Shown piece by piece: positions 34,090 through 42,006 of a stretch of DNA of 64,000 nucleotides. Position 1 is the first letter of the stretch. Each line of letters begins with the position of its first letter. The DNA lies in NCBI GenBank assembly GCA_937996655.1, contig CALKUK010000013.1:434001-498000 (forward strand), read 5' to 3'. The notes under the pieces were generated by a model. It was given only the letters and a program-made list of their open reading frames with translations, was not told where the DNA came from and searched no databases. A program made the translations under genes and the position numbers. The DNA comes from an uncultured Sphingomonadaceae bacterium (GTDB lineage: Bacteria > Pseudomonadota > Alphaproteobacteria > Sphingomonadales > Sphingomonadaceae).

Positions 34090-34117
34090 GCGTAATCTGA
34101 CGCATAAAGTGTAACGC
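34090..34117. promoter_or_regulatory. 28-bp palindromic operator, site 7 (SDR / Old Yellow Enzyme)
   Basis: GCGTAA and TAACGC (symmetric in GCGT/ACGC) are exactly 28 bp end to end, with flanks extending to TTTGCGT and ACGCAAA. The site is 21 bp from the SDR start and 40 bp from the Old Yellow Enzyme start. Confidence 0.65.
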
Positions 34118-34156
34118 AAATCATGGTCAATCATTGATTGGCACGAGAGGATTCGA

Positions 34157-35233
34157 ATGGCCGACCCCCTTTTCACGCCTGTTACCCTTGGCGCGCTCAA
34201 ACTGTCCAACCGCATCGCCATGTCGCCCATGACGCGCGACCGGGCTGGCCCCGGCGACGTGCCCAATGACATGATGGTCGAATATTACCGGCAGCGGGCC
34301 GGTGCCGGCCTGATCGTGACGGAAGGTGTCCAGCCAAGCGCCATCGGCAAAGGCTATTGGCGGACGCCGGGCATATGGTCAGACGTACAAATTGAGGGAT
34401 GGGCGCGGGTCGCCGATGCTGTGCATGCCGAAGGCGGTCAGATCGTCATGCAGATCATGCATTGCGGGCGGGTCGTTGTGTCGGCCAATCGTGGATATGA
34501 GGCGGATGTCATCGCGCCTTCTGCCCTGCCCTGCCCCGACAAGGTTCCGGGCCCGGATGGCGTCCCGGCGGAAACGGCCATGCCGCGTGCGCTTGCCGCC
34601 GATGAACTGCCCGCCTTGGCGGCAGAGTTCGCAACCGCCGCCCGAAACGCCCGTGCGGCGGGCATTGACGGCGTCGAACTCCACGCCTCCAGCGGCTATC
34701 TGATCAACCAGTTTCTCAATCCGGCCAGCAACCACCGCACAGATGATTTTGGCGGATCGCCCGAAAACCGTATCCGCTTTCCGGTGATGGTCTTGCAGGC
34801 AATGGCTGATGCTATTGGAGCGGACCGCGTGGGCCTGCGCTTTTCGCCGGGCAATCCCTATAATGGCATGGACGTGTCTGATCCGTCGGCCACCTTCATT
34901 CCTTTGCTGAAAGCTATTGCGCCGCTCGGTCTAGCCTACCTCCACGTGCTCGACATGGGGCTGGCAGATCTCGACACGCTGGCCATGGTGCGCGGAAACA
35001 GCACAACGCCGATTATCGTCAATAATATGCTGACCGCCGACACAGGCCGCGCGCTGATTGAAGCAGGACGGTCCGATGCCGTCAGCTTTGGCCGCGCCTT
35101 CATCGCCAATCCAGATCTCGTCGCGCGCCTCAAGGCCGGCGCTGCGCTGGCGAAACCCGAATATACGAAGCTCTACACCGGCGAGGCGCAGGGATATATC
35201 GACTACCCCCCGATGGAAGCGGCAGCCGGATAG
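34157..35233 (+). CDS. Old Yellow Enzyme family NAD(P)H:flavin ene-reductase
   Basis: This 358-residue FMN enzyme should reduce an activated C=C bond. It has AMSPMTRDRA at 21-30 (flavin-contacting Thr), QIMHCGRVV near 98-106 and VELHASSGYLINQFLNPASN at about 173-192. The following HRTDDFGGS and a C-terminal SFGRAFIANPDLVARLK complete the fold. In pentaerythritol tetranitrate reductase, two His residues (181 and 184) bind the substrate carbonyl. Here the first is His176, but the second position is Ser179, which may alter the preferred activating group. GAGAGG precedes the ATG. A SnoaL-like gene follows after 47 bases. Confidence 0.86.
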   Translation: MADPLFTPVTLGALKLSNRIAMSPMTRDRAGPGDVPNDMMVEYYRQRAGAGLIVTEGVQPSAIGKGYWRTPGIWSDVQIEGWARVADAVHAEGGQIVMQIMHCGRVVVSANRGYEADVIAPSALPCPDKVPGPDGVPAETAMPRALAADELPALAAEFATAARNARAAGIDGVELHASSGYLINQFLNPASNHRTDDFGGSPENRIRFPVMVLQAMADAIGADRVGLRFSPGNPYNGMDVSDPSATFIPLLKAIAPLGLAYLHVLDMGLADLDTLAMVRGNSTTPIIVNNMLTADTGRALIEAGRSDAVSFGRAFIANPDLVARLKAGAALAKPEYTKLYTGEAQGYIDYPPMEAAAG

Positions 35234-35280
35234 CGGGACTGACGCCGGCCCGAAAGACGATAAAGGAGAGGAATGCAGCC

Positions 35281-35811
35281 ATGACCTTTACGCTTCAGCA
35301 ACTGTCTGATCTGGAAGAAATCCGTCAGCTGAAACACAAATATTTCCGCTGCATCGACACCGGCAATGAGGCGGAACTGGCCGAGGTGTTTGCCGATGAT
35401 GTCTCCATTGATCTGCGTGGCGGCGGATACCGCCTGCAGGTGTCCGGCAAGGAGAATATGATCAACTTCATCGCTTCCAGCTTCAATTCAGACGTGATCG
35501 CCATGCACCATGGCCACACGCCGGAAATCCGCTTCACAGGGCCGGACACAGCCGAAGGCACCTGGTATCTGGAAGACCGCTTTATCAGCCTTGAACGGAT
35601 GGATGATACGGTTGGCTCCGCTTTGTATCATGACCGCTATGTGCGGACATCTGCGGGCTGGAAAGTGCAGTTTAGCGAATATGACCGGGTGTATGAGATC
35701 GTCCGCCCCATCGACCCAAAAGAAGAGATCCGCGCCCACATGCTCGCCAAGACCGGCCGCAAGCCCGAAGCCCGCGTGGATACGACGCAATGGCTGGAGT
35801 GGTTTGACTGA
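35281..35811 (+). CDS. SnoaL/NTF2-like protein 2
   Basis: This 176-residue protein has the pattern LEEIRQLKHKYFRCIDTGNEAELAEVFADDVSIDLRGG followed by MHHGHTPEIRF, WYLEDRF and VRTSAGWKVQFSEYDRVYE. That is a SnoaL-like domain of the bile-acid/steroid-cluster type, where some relatives are dehydratases such as BaiE (family knowledge; substrate unproven). The His-His pair in MHHGHTPE is in a position used for catalysis or metal contact in relatives. AAAGGAGAGG gives strong initiation. It ends the left island. Confidence 0.78.
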   Translation: MTFTLQQLSDLEEIRQLKHKYFRCIDTGNEAELAEVFADDVSIDLRGGGYRLQVSGKENMINFIASSFNSDVIAMHHGHTPEIRFTGPDTAEGTWYLEDRFISLERMDDTVGSALYHDRYVRTSAGWKVQFSEYDRVYEIVRPIDPKEEIRAHMLAKTGRKPEARVDTTQWLEWFD

Positions 35812-35883
35812 GGCGAACGCACAGCATCGGACCAAACGCATTCGCACAAGCGCGATGTCCAAAAAACGGTGTAGATCAAAAGA

Positions 35884-36792
35884 TCAGGCGTGCTTCAGGG
35901 CACCAAACCGCTGGATCAGCCAGCTTCTGAATACGGCCATGACAGGATCGGACAGATCATCCGCATGGAGCTTCAGATAATAGCCATAACCGTCTTCCAT
36001 CACGGCATCATAGGGCATCACGAGGCGGCCCTGCGCGATGTCGTCTGCAAACATGTCCACATCGCCCAGCAGAACGCCGCTGGCTGCCATCGCATATTGG
36101 GCCGCGGCAATAGCCGTATCAAAGGCAACGCCGTTTGACGTGTTGATCTGCGCCCCAATCTGGTGCGCGTAAGAGGACCAGAGCAAGTCGCGCGGCTGAC
36201 CATCCAGCTTGATGTGCAAAAGCTCATGCTGGTCCAAAAAGGCCGCCAGCGATTGGCCTTCGCCTGACTTTGCGGTTTCAGGAGAGCAGAGCGGGGCGAC
36301 GCGGACCATCCGCAACAGATCCGTCACCTGATCATCGACATTGGGCCTGTCATAGACAATCGCCATATCCAGCGCCGTGGGCGGCAGACCCGTGACGTTG
36401 GAGCTGGACACATCCACGCGGATATCGGGATATTCGACCCGAAAATCGCGCAAAATCGGCAGAAACTGCTGCTGTAACAGCGACGGCGGAATATGGATCC
36501 GCACCGTTCGCTGCGCCATGCGGTCATCGCGGATCGCATTCATCGTCTGCTCAATGCGATCGAGGCTTTTGGTGACAACAGGCAAAAGCTCAGCCCCTGC
36601 CGCTGTCAAAACAAGGCCGGACGCCTCGCGTTCGAACAGCTGTTTGCCCAACAGCTCTTCAAGCCCGCTGACATGTCGGCTCATCGCGCTTTGGGAAACG
36701 GAGAGCGCGGCGGCGCCTACCGTGAAGCTGTTATTCTGCCCCACGGCTTCAAACGCCCGCAGTGCATTGAGCGGGAGCCATCGGCGGTTAAT
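35884..36792 (-). CDS. LysR-type regulator (GcvA-like), apparent ATT start
   Basis: The in-frame protein sense extends 16 codons upstream of the first ordinary start (GTG at 36744) and encodes NRRWLPLNALRAFEAV, the conserved LysR N-terminus. In that extension there is no ATG, GTG or TTG before an in-frame TGA. An ATT at 36792 sits 5 bases after AAGG and gives 302 residues, the usual family length. The helix-turn-helix is FTVGAAALSVSQSAMSRHVSGLEELLGKQLFER, followed by the effector domain. It is divergent from the Rieske/sox operon and is its likely activator. The GTG at 36744 would delete the first helix. Confidence 0.75.
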   Translation of the reverse strand: MNRRWLPLNALRAFEAVGQNNSFTVGAAALSVSQSAMSRHVSGLEELLGKQLFEREASGLVLTAAGAELLPVVTKSLDRIEQTMNAIRDDRMAQRTVRIHIPPSLLQQQFLPILRDFRVEYPDIRVDVSSSNVTGLPPTALDMAIVYDRPNVDDQVTDLLRMVRVAPLCSPETAKSGEGQSLAAFLDQHELLHIKLDGQPRDLLWSSYAHQIGAQINTSNGVAFDTAIAAAQYAMAASGVLLGDVDMFADDIAQGRLVMPYDAVMEDGYGYYLKLHADDLSDPVMAVFRSWLIQRFGALKHA

Positions 36793-36801
36793 TGTGGCCT
36801 T

Positions 36802-36938
36802 GTTTTGAATGGGACGGCCCTTCAGCGGTTCAGTGGTTGCAGCGCACGGTCAATAGACCGACATTTTGATATAGGGCCATGCGAAAAAGACATTTTATCG
36901 CTTTCCCCTGTTCGTTCAAGCCGAGGCTCATTCAAAAC
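36802..36938. promoter_or_regulatory. Divergent LysR/Rieske promoter region with inverted 10-mers
   Basis: GTTTTGAATG (36802-36811, next to the LysR start) and CATTCAAAAC (36929-36938, just before the Rieske ribosome site) are perfect inverted copies flanking the intergenic region. Between them, GACATTTT occurs twice as a direct repeat (36860 and 36889). The layout fits two regulator half-sites near each promoter, possibly with looping. Confidence 0.45.
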
Positions 36939-36952
36939 GGGGAGATGCATCC

Positions 36953-38161
36953 ATGACTCTAGAACGTATTGATGCGCTGTTTCGGGAACGCCGGACCGGC
37001 CACACCCTCCCCCAAGCCCTTTATATCAGCCAAGAGGCTTTCGATTTCGACCAGACCGCCATCTATGGCCAAAGCTGGCTGATGGCCGGCATGGAATGTG
37101 AGCTGCCCAAAACAGGCAGTTACATTTCGATGATGGTCGGCAAATGGCCGGTGCTGATTGTCCGCGATAAGCAGGGCGACATCCGCGCCTTCCACAACAG
37201 CTGCCGCCATCGCGGCTCCGTCATTTGCCCGGTCGGCCACGGCACCGCGCCAAAGCTGGTGTGCCCCTATCACCGCTGGACCTATGATCTGGATGGATCT
37301 CTGTTTGCCGCAGGGCGGATGGATGATGACTTTGACAAGGCCACCCATGGCCTGAAGCCGATCGCCATCGAGTGTATTGCAGGGGCAGTCTACATTTGCC
37401 TTTCCGATAACCCGTTGCCGATCGACGATTTCCGCGACAAATTTTCGACCTATGCAGGCCCGCTCAACTTCAAGGATTTGAAGCTCGCGCATGAGAGCGT
37501 GCTGGTGGAAAACGCCAACTGGAAGTTGGTCATGGAAAATGGCCGCGAATGCTATCATTGCGCGACCGGCCACCCGGAACTGGCCAAGACCTTCCCCGTC
37601 GGCATGTCCAAACATTTCGACGCGCATGAAGATACGCGCGCCGAAGCCTTTGCAGCGGCCATGGATGCGGCGGGCCTCCCACACGTGCCCGTTGAGGGTC
37701 ATTGGTGGCAGGTCGCCCGCTTTGCGCTCAATGAAGGGTGCACCTCCATTTCGATGGACGGGCAGCCTGTCGTGAAGAAGCCGCTGCTCACAGCCAATGG
37801 CGGCGATGTGGGGTCGATGCGTTGGGCGATTGACCCACATCTCTTCTGCCACGCGACGTCCGACCATGTCTTCATGTTCAGCTGCATGCCAGTGAGCCCC
37901 ACAGAAACCCACGTCTACTCCAAGTGGTTCGTCCACAAGGATGCCGTGGAAGGTGTGGACTATGATATTGAAAGCCTGACAAAGCTTTGGACCGTCACGA
38001 ACGCTCAGGACAAGGCGCTGGCTGAAAACAACCACGCGGGCATCAACAGCCCGGGATACACCCCCGGGCCCTATTCCAACGATGCAGAGATGCTCGCACG
38101 CCGGTTTACCGACTGGTATTGTGATGTTTCGCGGGCCTATATTGACGCCCATGGCAAATAA
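36953..38161 (+). CDS. GbcA-like Rieske oxygenase (betaine-type N-demethylase) 1
   Basis: This 402-residue oxygenase has the Rieske centre CRH at 84-86 and CPYH at 104-107, and the mononuclear iron region NWKLVMENGRECYHCATGHPEL at about 189-210. ENxRECYHC is the pattern of glycine-betaine and carnitine-type Rieske monooxygenases. It should hydroxylate an N-methyl group, releasing formaldehyde. GGGAG precedes the ATG. The PLP-enzyme gene starts 11 bases before its stop. No ferredoxin or reductase gene is nearby. The other copy (56046) sits with a dimethylglycine dehydrogenase, so this one may act on a different betaine. Confidence 0.85.
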   Translation: MTLERIDALFRERRTGHTLPQALYISQEAFDFDQTAIYGQSWLMAGMECELPKTGSYISMMVGKWPVLIVRDKQGDIRAFHNSCRHRGSVICPVGHGTAPKLVCPYHRWTYDLDGSLFAAGRMDDDFDKATHGLKPIAIECIAGAVYICLSDNPLPIDDFRDKFSTYAGPLNFKDLKLAHESVLVENANWKLVMENGRECYHCATGHPELAKTFPVGMSKHFDAHEDTRAEAFAAAMDAAGLPHVPVEGHWWQVARFALNEGCTSISMDGQPVVKKPLLTANGGDVGSMRWAIDPHLFCHATSDHVFMFSCMPVSPTETHVYSKWFVHKDAVEGVDYDIESLTKLWTVTNAQDKALAENNHAGINSPGYTPGPYSNDAEMLARRFTDWYCDVSRAYIDAHGK

Positions 38162-39410
38162 TCGGTCCGGGGACTTCCGCCCCGAAACATTGGCAGTCGC
38201 CTTTGGCTATGATCCGCAATTGGGGATGGGTGCTGCAAAGCCGCCCATCTTCATGACGTCGACCTTTGTGTATCCGTCGGCGCAGCACGCCAAATATGTG
38301 CATGAAGCCTATTTTGACGGCACCGGGCCGCTGGTTGGGGAAACCAACCACATCTATTCGCGGCTGGGGCATCCCGGCCTCGATTTTCTGGAAGCGCGGC
38401 TCGCGGCCATTGATGGCGCGGAAGACGCTGTTGCCTATTGCAGCGGCATGGCGGCACATTCCAGCATCGCCCTCGCCAATCTGCGCGGCGGTGACAGTGT
38501 GTTGCACGGTCGCCCAATCTATGGCGGTGTCGACTTTCTCTACAACACCATGATGCCGCAGTTCGGCACGCATCCCATGGCGTATCTCGACGGCACGGAT
38601 GAAGACGACGTGCGGGCCGCCGCTGAGGCCGCCATGGCCAAGGGCCCGCTGAAGCTCATCATCGCGGAAACACCGGCCAACCCGACTGCCGCTATTGTCG
38701 ATCTCGACCTGATGGTCCGCATCGCGGATGAAGTGGGGGCAAAGCAGGGGCACCGCCCGCTCGTCGTAGTAGACAACACCCTGCTTGGCCCGTTTGCCCA
38801 GCGTCCGATCTCGCAGGGGGTCGATCTGTGCATGACCTCGCTCACCAAATATTGCGGCGGGCATAGCGATCTTCTGGCGGGCGGAATTTCCGGCCGCAAG
38901 GAGCTGATTGATCAGCTGAAATTACAGCGGACGACATGGGGTAATCATCTCGATCCCTATACGTCCTGGCTTGTGCTCCGGTCGCTTGAGTCCGTCGCTG
39001 TGCGAACCGAGCGCGCGATGAGCAATGCGCGCGGCGTGGCCGAATATCTGCGCGATCACCCCAAGGTCGCCGGTGTGACCTATCTTGGCTTTCTGGAAGA
39101 AGGCACGCGCCGCCGTGAGGTGTTTGACCGCCAGTGCAAGGCGGCGGGCTCCACCTTCTCCTTCCATCTGCATGGCGGCGAAGCCGAAGCCTTCCGCATG
39201 CTCGACAAGCTTCAGCTGATGAAGCTGGCCGTCAGCCTTGGCGGGTCTGAAACGCTGATCTGCCATTCGGCCAGCACGACGCATTATGCGGTGCCGAAAG
39301 AACAGCGGCTCGCAGGCGGGATTACCGATGGCACCATCCGCCTTTCGGTTGGGCTGGAACATATTGACGACCTGATCGCCGATTTGGCGCAGGCATTAGA
39401 GGCAGTGTAA
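38151..39410 (+). CDS. PLP-dependent Cys/Met-metabolism lyase or gamma-synthase
   Basis: This 419-residue fold-type I PLP enzyme has SRLGHPGLDFLEARLAAIDGAEDAVAYCSGMAAHSS (cofactor phosphate region), VVVDNTLLGPF and the Schiff-base Lys233 in SLTKYCGGHSDLLAGG. LSVGLEHIDDLIADL lies near the end. The family includes cystathionine gamma-synthase, cystathionine beta/gamma-lyases and methionine gamma-lyase; the exact reaction cannot be fixed. Its place inside a demethylation operon is unusual. The start at 38151 overlaps the Rieske gene by 11 bases; a frame reaching 38082 lies wholly inside it. Its stop shares one base with the next start. Confidence 0.85.
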   Translation: MANNRSGDFRPETLAVAFGYDPQLGMGAAKPPIFMTSTFVYPSAQHAKYVHEAYFDGTGPLVGETNHIYSRLGHPGLDFLEARLAAIDGAEDAVAYCSGMAAHSSIALANLRGGDSVLHGRPIYGGVDFLYNTMMPQFGTHPMAYLDGTDEDDVRAAAEAAMAKGPLKLIIAETPANPTAAIVDLDLMVRIADEVGAKQGHRPLVVVDNTLLGPFAQRPISQGVDLCMTSLTKYCGGHSDLLAGGISGRKELIDQLKLQRTTWGNHLDPYTSWLVLRSLESVAVRTERAMSNARGVAEYLRDHPKVAGVTYLGFLEEGTRRREVFDRQCKAAGSTFSFHLHGGEAEAFRMLDKLQLMKLAVSLGGSETLICHSASTTHYAVPKEQRLAGGITDGTIRLSVGLEHIDDLIADLAQALEAV

Positions 39411-40873
39411 TGGAACTGAACTTTACAGGTACCGATGTCTGTGCCGTTAACGGCACCAGAAGCGCCCCCGAGGCCCGTTACGACATCGTCGTGGTTGGCG
39501 CAGGGCCCAGCGGCATTGCTGCCGCCGTTGATCATGCAAAGGCCGGCAAGTCTGTCCTGCTGGTTGACGAAAACCCTGTTTCCGGGGCTTTGATGGGCAA
39601 TGATACGCCGCTCTATTTCGGCGGTCGGATGACAGCCGCCACCCAGAATAGCGACCGCATGCTCGAAGCGATCTTCATGAGCATGCCGGACCTCGAAAAG
39701 GCGATGGATGCAGGCGCAGAGCTGCTGCTGGGTACAACGGCCTGGGGTGTTTACCGCAATGGCCCTGGCGTCGCGAGCCTGCCAGACCAGGTCGTTGGCC
39801 TGGCGGATGCCGAACGCTCCTGGATGGTCGGCTTTGAGAAGATCGTTCTGGCGACAGGCGCCCGCGATTTGGCGATGGCCTTCCCCGGCTGGAACCAGCC
39901 CGGCGTGATGGGCGCCGCCGCCCTGCAGATGCTGCTGACGCGTTACGATGCCTTTGCCGGACGCCGCGTGCTGGTGCTGGGTTCGCATGATCTGGCGCTG
40001 GAGACGGCCTTGGTGGCGCAGGCCCGTGGTGTTGAGGTCGCAGGCCTCATCGAAGTCCGCGATACGCCACAGGGCAATGCGCATCTGGTTGCTCAAGTTG
40101 AAGCTGCCGGCATTACCATCACATGCGGCCAGACCATCGCCTCGGCGAAGGGCGGGATCGACGGCGTTGAATCCGCCACGCTGACATCGGGTGAAACCAT
40201 TGCCTGCGACACGGTCTGCGTTGCCATCGGCCTTGTGCCCTCCATTGAGCTGGTCGACGCGATGCACGGCCCACGTGCGCTCAACCCCACACGCGGCGGC
40301 TATGTCCCCGCAGGTGAAGCGAGTGTCATCACCGTCGGCGATTGTGCGGGTCTGCCGGATACCGGCTTTGACCATATCGCCTATCGCATGGACTGGATGC
40401 GTGCGCTGACCGCCGTCACGACCAATGACACCATCATTTGCCAGTGCGAAGAAGTGACGCGGGCGGATTTGATCGGCATCCAGCCGCCAAACTACCTGCC
40501 CCGCCCCGCCGCCATGTGCGCGCGGTCATTGGAAACACTGCTGAAGGATGGCCCGGCCAACCCGGACCAGATTAAGCGCCTCACCCGTTCTGGCATGGGT
40601 GTTTGCCAGGGACGCCGCTGCCGCGATCAGGTGGCGATGCTGCTGGCGCTTGAATCCGGCACGCCCTACGGCACCATTCCGCTGGCCAGCCACCGCGCGC
40701 CAGTCCGCCCGCTTCCGCTCAAGATTTTGGCGGAATGGGATGAACCTGCGGAAATGGAAGCCGCATGGGACGTTTGGTTCGGTATTCCGACACAATGGGT
40801 GCCTGTTGAAGATATCGGCACGCCTTATCAGGACGATCATCGCGAGATGCTCTACACGGGGATGTACAAATGA
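39410..40873 (+). CDS. HcnB/OoxA-like FAD and [2Fe-2S] amine dehydrogenase subunit
   Basis: This 487-residue flavoprotein has a dinucleotide motif VVGAGPSGIAAAVDHAKAG at 28-46, a second Rossmann unit VLVLGSHDLALETALVAQARG and a C-terminal BFD-like iron-sulfur domain. The latter's cysteines are in ICQCEE near 345 and VCQGRRC near 397-402. This is the alpha subunit plan of hydrogen-cyanide synthase HcnB, octopine oxidase OoxA and hydroxyproline dehydrogenases. It pairs with the following HcnC-like subunit. The small ferredoxin-like third subunit usual in these complexes is not present as a separate gene. Overlaps are TAATG upstream and ATGA downstream. Confidence 0.82.
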   Translation: MELNFTGTDVCAVNGTRSAPEARYDIVVVGAGPSGIAAAVDHAKAGKSVLLVDENPVSGALMGNDTPLYFGGRMTAATQNSDRMLEAIFMSMPDLEKAMDAGAELLLGTTAWGVYRNGPGVASLPDQVVGLADAERSWMVGFEKIVLATGARDLAMAFPGWNQPGVMGAAALQMLLTRYDAFAGRRVLVLGSHDLALETALVAQARGVEVAGLIEVRDTPQGNAHLVAQVEAAGITITCGQTIASAKGGIDGVESATLTSGETIACDTVCVAIGLVPSIELVDAMHGPRALNPTRGGYVPAGEASVITVGDCAGLPDTGFDHIAYRMDWMRALTAVTTNDTIICQCEEVTRADLIGIQPPNYLPRPAAMCARSLETLLKDGPANPDQIKRLTRSGMGVCQGRRCRDQVAMLLALESGTPYGTIPLASHRAPVRPLPLKILAEWDEPAEMEAAWDVWFGIPTQWVPVEDIGTPYQDDHREMLYTGMYK

Positions 40874-42006
40874 GCGGGTCAGAAGTTGTCATCGTTGGCG
40901 GTGGCGTCACTGGCCTGAGCGCCGGTTGGTGGCTCGCACGGTCGGGCGTGAAGGTCACAGTGCTCGACAAGTTCATCGTCGGCTGGGAAGCCTCTGGCCG
41001 CAATGGCGGCGGCGCATCGCATTATGCGAGCCCCTTGTTCGATGAAGAACAGCGCCTTTGGCCGCAAATGGATGAACTGCTCGGCTATCCAACCGAGCAC
41101 CGCAAGGGCCGCATCCTCATTGCCATGACGGAGCGCCAGTGGGAGCAATATCGCTTCATTGCTGAACGCCACAAGCGGCTCGACCACCCGGTTGAACTGC
41201 TCGATGTCAAGCAGATCCAAGAAGCCGTGCCGCTGGCAGGGGACAATTCCTTTGGCGGCATCCATTATAAGTTCGGCGGCCATGCCAACCCGCAGCGTAG
41301 TGTGCAGGCCTATGCATGGGCATTGCAGGATCTGGGGGGCAAGATCATCCAGCACAGCCCTGTGACCGGCTTTGAAACAGCAGGCGGCAAGGTGACGGCG
41401 GTAAAGACCGCCAATGCCACCTATGGCTGTGACTCCGTGGTTGTCGCCGCTGGGCCGCAAATCCCGCAGCTGATGGCGCAACTGGGCGTCGACGTGCCGC
41501 TGGCGGCTGCGCGCGCGGAAATGATCATTACCGAGCCTGCTCCTATGATGCCACTCGGCGGTGTTGACGGTCACAAAATCTATGGCCGGCAGACGCTGCG
41601 CGGTAACCTTGCTTATGGTGGTGGCCCGCATGAATGGCTGGATGTGGACGCAACCGGACCCGCCGCGCGCCCCTCCACACCGCTGGCCCGCAACTTGGCA
41701 AAGCGTCTTGCGGAAATGCTGCCAAAGGCAGCGCATCTCAATGTCATCCGCAGTTGGGCGGGCGTGATTGAAAACTCGCCCGACGGCCGTCCGATCATCG
41801 ACCGGCTGACCAGCCCGGACAATGTAGTCGTCGCCTCTATGTCGAGCGTGGGCTTTGGCCTGTCACCGGCATCGGGCCATGCGATCCGTGACCTTGTGAT
41901 CGACGGCAAATGCTCCTTTGCGGACATTGATATCCTGAAGCTGTCGCGCTTTGACGGGTTAGAAAAAGACTGGCGCGAAAAGCGCGGGTGGATGCCCATT
42001 TCATGA
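40870..42006 (+). CDS. HcnC/OoxB-like FAD-dependent D-amino-acid/secondary-amine dehydrogenase subunit
   Basis: This 378-residue protein is a DAO-family flavoprotein: VVIVGGGVTGLSAGWWLARSG at 5-25, GRNGGGASHYASP near 40-52, then GHANPQRSVQAYAWAL, VVAAGPQIPQLM and the C-terminal NVVASMSSVGFGLSPASGHAIRDL. It should oxidise a secondary amine such as an N-methylated or cyclic amino acid, passing electrons to the HcnB-like partner. Overlaps of 4 bases with both neighbours show tight coupling. Its substrate may be an intermediate between the Rieske product and the sarcosine oxidase substrate (inference). Confidence 0.82.
   Translation: MSGSEVVIVGGGVTGLSAGWWLARSGVKVTVLDKFIVGWEASGRNGGGASHYASPLFDEEQRLWPQMDELLGYPTEHRKGRILIAMTERQWEQYRFIAERHKRLDHPVELLDVKQIQEAVPLAGDNSFGGIHYKFGGHANPQRSVQAYAWALQDLGGKIIQHSPVTGFETAGGKVTAVKTANATYGCDSVVVAAGPQIPQLMAQLGVDVPLAAARAEMIITEPAPMMPLGGVDGHKIYGRQTLRGNLAYGGGPHEWLDVDATGPAARPSTPLARNLAKRLAEMLPKAAHLNVIRSWAGVIENSPDGRPIIDRLTSPDNVVVASMSSVGFGLSPASGHAIRDLVIDGKCSFADIDILKLSRFDGLEKDWREKRGWMPIS

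Noticed and set aside
36959..38152. 397-codon minus-strand frame opposite the GbcA-like gene
   Set aside because: Shadow frame; the plus strand has all Rieske and iron ligands.
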